NCBI RefSeq assembly: GCF_000384215.1
Contig: NZ_KB913032.1
Coordinates: 8,393,605-8,457,604, forward strand
Length of the DNA: 64,000 bases
Origin: Amycolatopsis alba DSM 44262
GTDB taxonomy: Bacteria > Actinomycetota > Actinomycetes > Mycobacteriales > Pseudonocardiaceae
Reading direction: 5' to 3'
Shown here: positions 63,700-64,000 of the stretch, piece after piece
How positions within the stretch are numbered: position 1 is the first letter of the stretch
Layout: every line of letters begins with the position of its first letter
Program-made: the position numbers and the translations under genes
Notes under the pieces: generated by a model
Seen by the model: only the letters and a program-made list of their open reading frames with translations
Told to the model about the DNA's origin: nothing
Databases searched by the model: none

Positions 63700-63710
63700 A
63701 CCAGAACGGT

Positions 63711-63756
63711 CTCGTGAGTGGCAAGGGTTGGTCTAACGCGCTTTACCACTTACGAG
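63711..63756. repeat. 46-bp element, copy 1
   Basis: CTCGTGAGTGGCAAGGGTTG at the left, TCTAACGCG in the middle, TTACCACTTACGAG at the right. The ends form imperfect inverted arms (CTCGTGAGTGG / CCACTTACGAG). It starts 11 bases after the tauE-like stop. Confidence 0.82.
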
Positions 63757-63794
63757 CCCAGCGGCCCGGTGTGCTCTGGCGGGAAGGCGGTGTT

Positions 63795-63841
63795 GCGAAA
63801 GCCACTTTCGCAACCTTCAAGGTTGCGAAAGTGGCTTTCGC
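63795..63841. repeat. Perfect 47-bp palindrome
   Basis: 23-base arms beginning GCGAAAGCCACTTTCGC around a single C. The outer part is itself palindromic-looking (GCGAAAG...CTTTCGC), so several stems compete. Flanked by the two 46-bp elements. Confidence 0.85.
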
Positions 63842-63887
63842 GTCGCTGCCAAGTGGGGCCGCGTGCCTGGCGTCCCGTAGCGAGGGC

Positions 63888-63934
63888 CTCGTAAGTGGCA
63901 AGGGTCCGCTCTAACGCGCCTTACCACTCACGAG
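63888..63934. repeat. 46-bp element, copy 2 (inverted)
   Basis: CTCGTAAGTGGCAAGGGTCC ... TCTAACGCG ... TTACCACTCACGAG. Its arms match those of copy 1 with the variant base swapped to the other arm, as expected for an inverted copy, while the inner TCTAACGCG reads in the same direction. Confidence 0.8.
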
Positions 63935-64000
63935 ACCCGGAGCCGCCGCCAAGTCTCCCGCCGACGCCGCTGCGCGGCGGGGTCGGCCACCGGAGCGGCC

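Larger units (their letters stand above)
63700..64000. other. Right-end region of nested repeats
   Basis: 301 bases to the window edge, no gene seen. It holds the repeat element copies at 63711 and 63888 around the palindrome 63795-63841, then GC-rich sequence that may belong to a gene beyond the edge. Confidence 0.5.

Overview
The window is high-GC DNA with short gaps, ATGA/GTGA start-stop overlaps, many GTG starts and actinobacterial families (13E12-type HNH protein, PASTA mini-protein, MT0933-like antitoxin, mycothiol-type ArsC). Together with long intergenic hairpins carrying a GTGAAGGCC core, this suggests a Pseudonocardiales actinomycete, most likely Amycolatopsis. That assignment is inference. 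It looks like chromosomal accessory or catabolic territory. I saw no rRNA, tRNA, CRISPR, prophage or PKS/NRPS genes.

0-20 kb: an HTH regulator at the left edge; a secreted HAD phosphatase; a chelate-type ABC importer; poxB; a TetR/flavin monooxygenase pair; an HNH endonuclease; a MarR/amidohydrolase pair separated by three copies of an operator inside a large palindrome; a secreted GH27-like protein lacking the usual acid/base residue; a second MarR with two membrane proteins; and an arsenic locus (arsR-acr3-arsC, divergent arsI) in which a 933-bp IS5-type element splits acr3.

21-38 kb: a catabolic regulon. One MarR protein and three near-identical GTGTTGA-N5-TCAACAC palindromes tie together an MFS transporter, a six-gene CoA-ester operon (HMG-CoA-lyase-like, two enoyl-CoA hydratases, CoA-transferase, acyl-CoA ligase, nitronate-monooxygenase-like) and a seven-gene operon (aldehyde dehydrogenase, class III aminotransferase, four-gene polyamine-type ABC importer, amidohydrolase). 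The substrate is not known; an (acylated) amine or amino acid is plausible.

39.6-44.5 kb: a cobalamin riboswitch in front of a nickel/peptide-type ABC importer with two ATPase domains fused in one protein, a candidate cobalt or corrinoid importer.

44.5-63.7 kb: a taurine/sulfonate dissimilation island. Tpa transaminates taurine to sulfoacetaldehyde, Ald would regenerate pyruvate from the alanine formed, Xsc releases sulfite and acetyl phosphate, Pta makes acetyl-CoA, and two unrelated candidate sulfite exporters (UPF0324 and TauE/SafE) flank the island. An APC permease and an SSS symporter are candidate uptake systems, and LysR, IclR and MocR (TauR-like) proteins are candidate regulators. 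Embedded in it is a CobS/CobT-like AAA+/VWA pair with no CobN nearby, directly behind the IclR gene divergent from xsc. This is the most unusual arrangement in the window.

Intergenic regions carry several families of long palindromes and two copies of a ~94-bp repeat. The right end is a nested structure of two 46-bp inverted elements around a perfect 47-bp palindrome.
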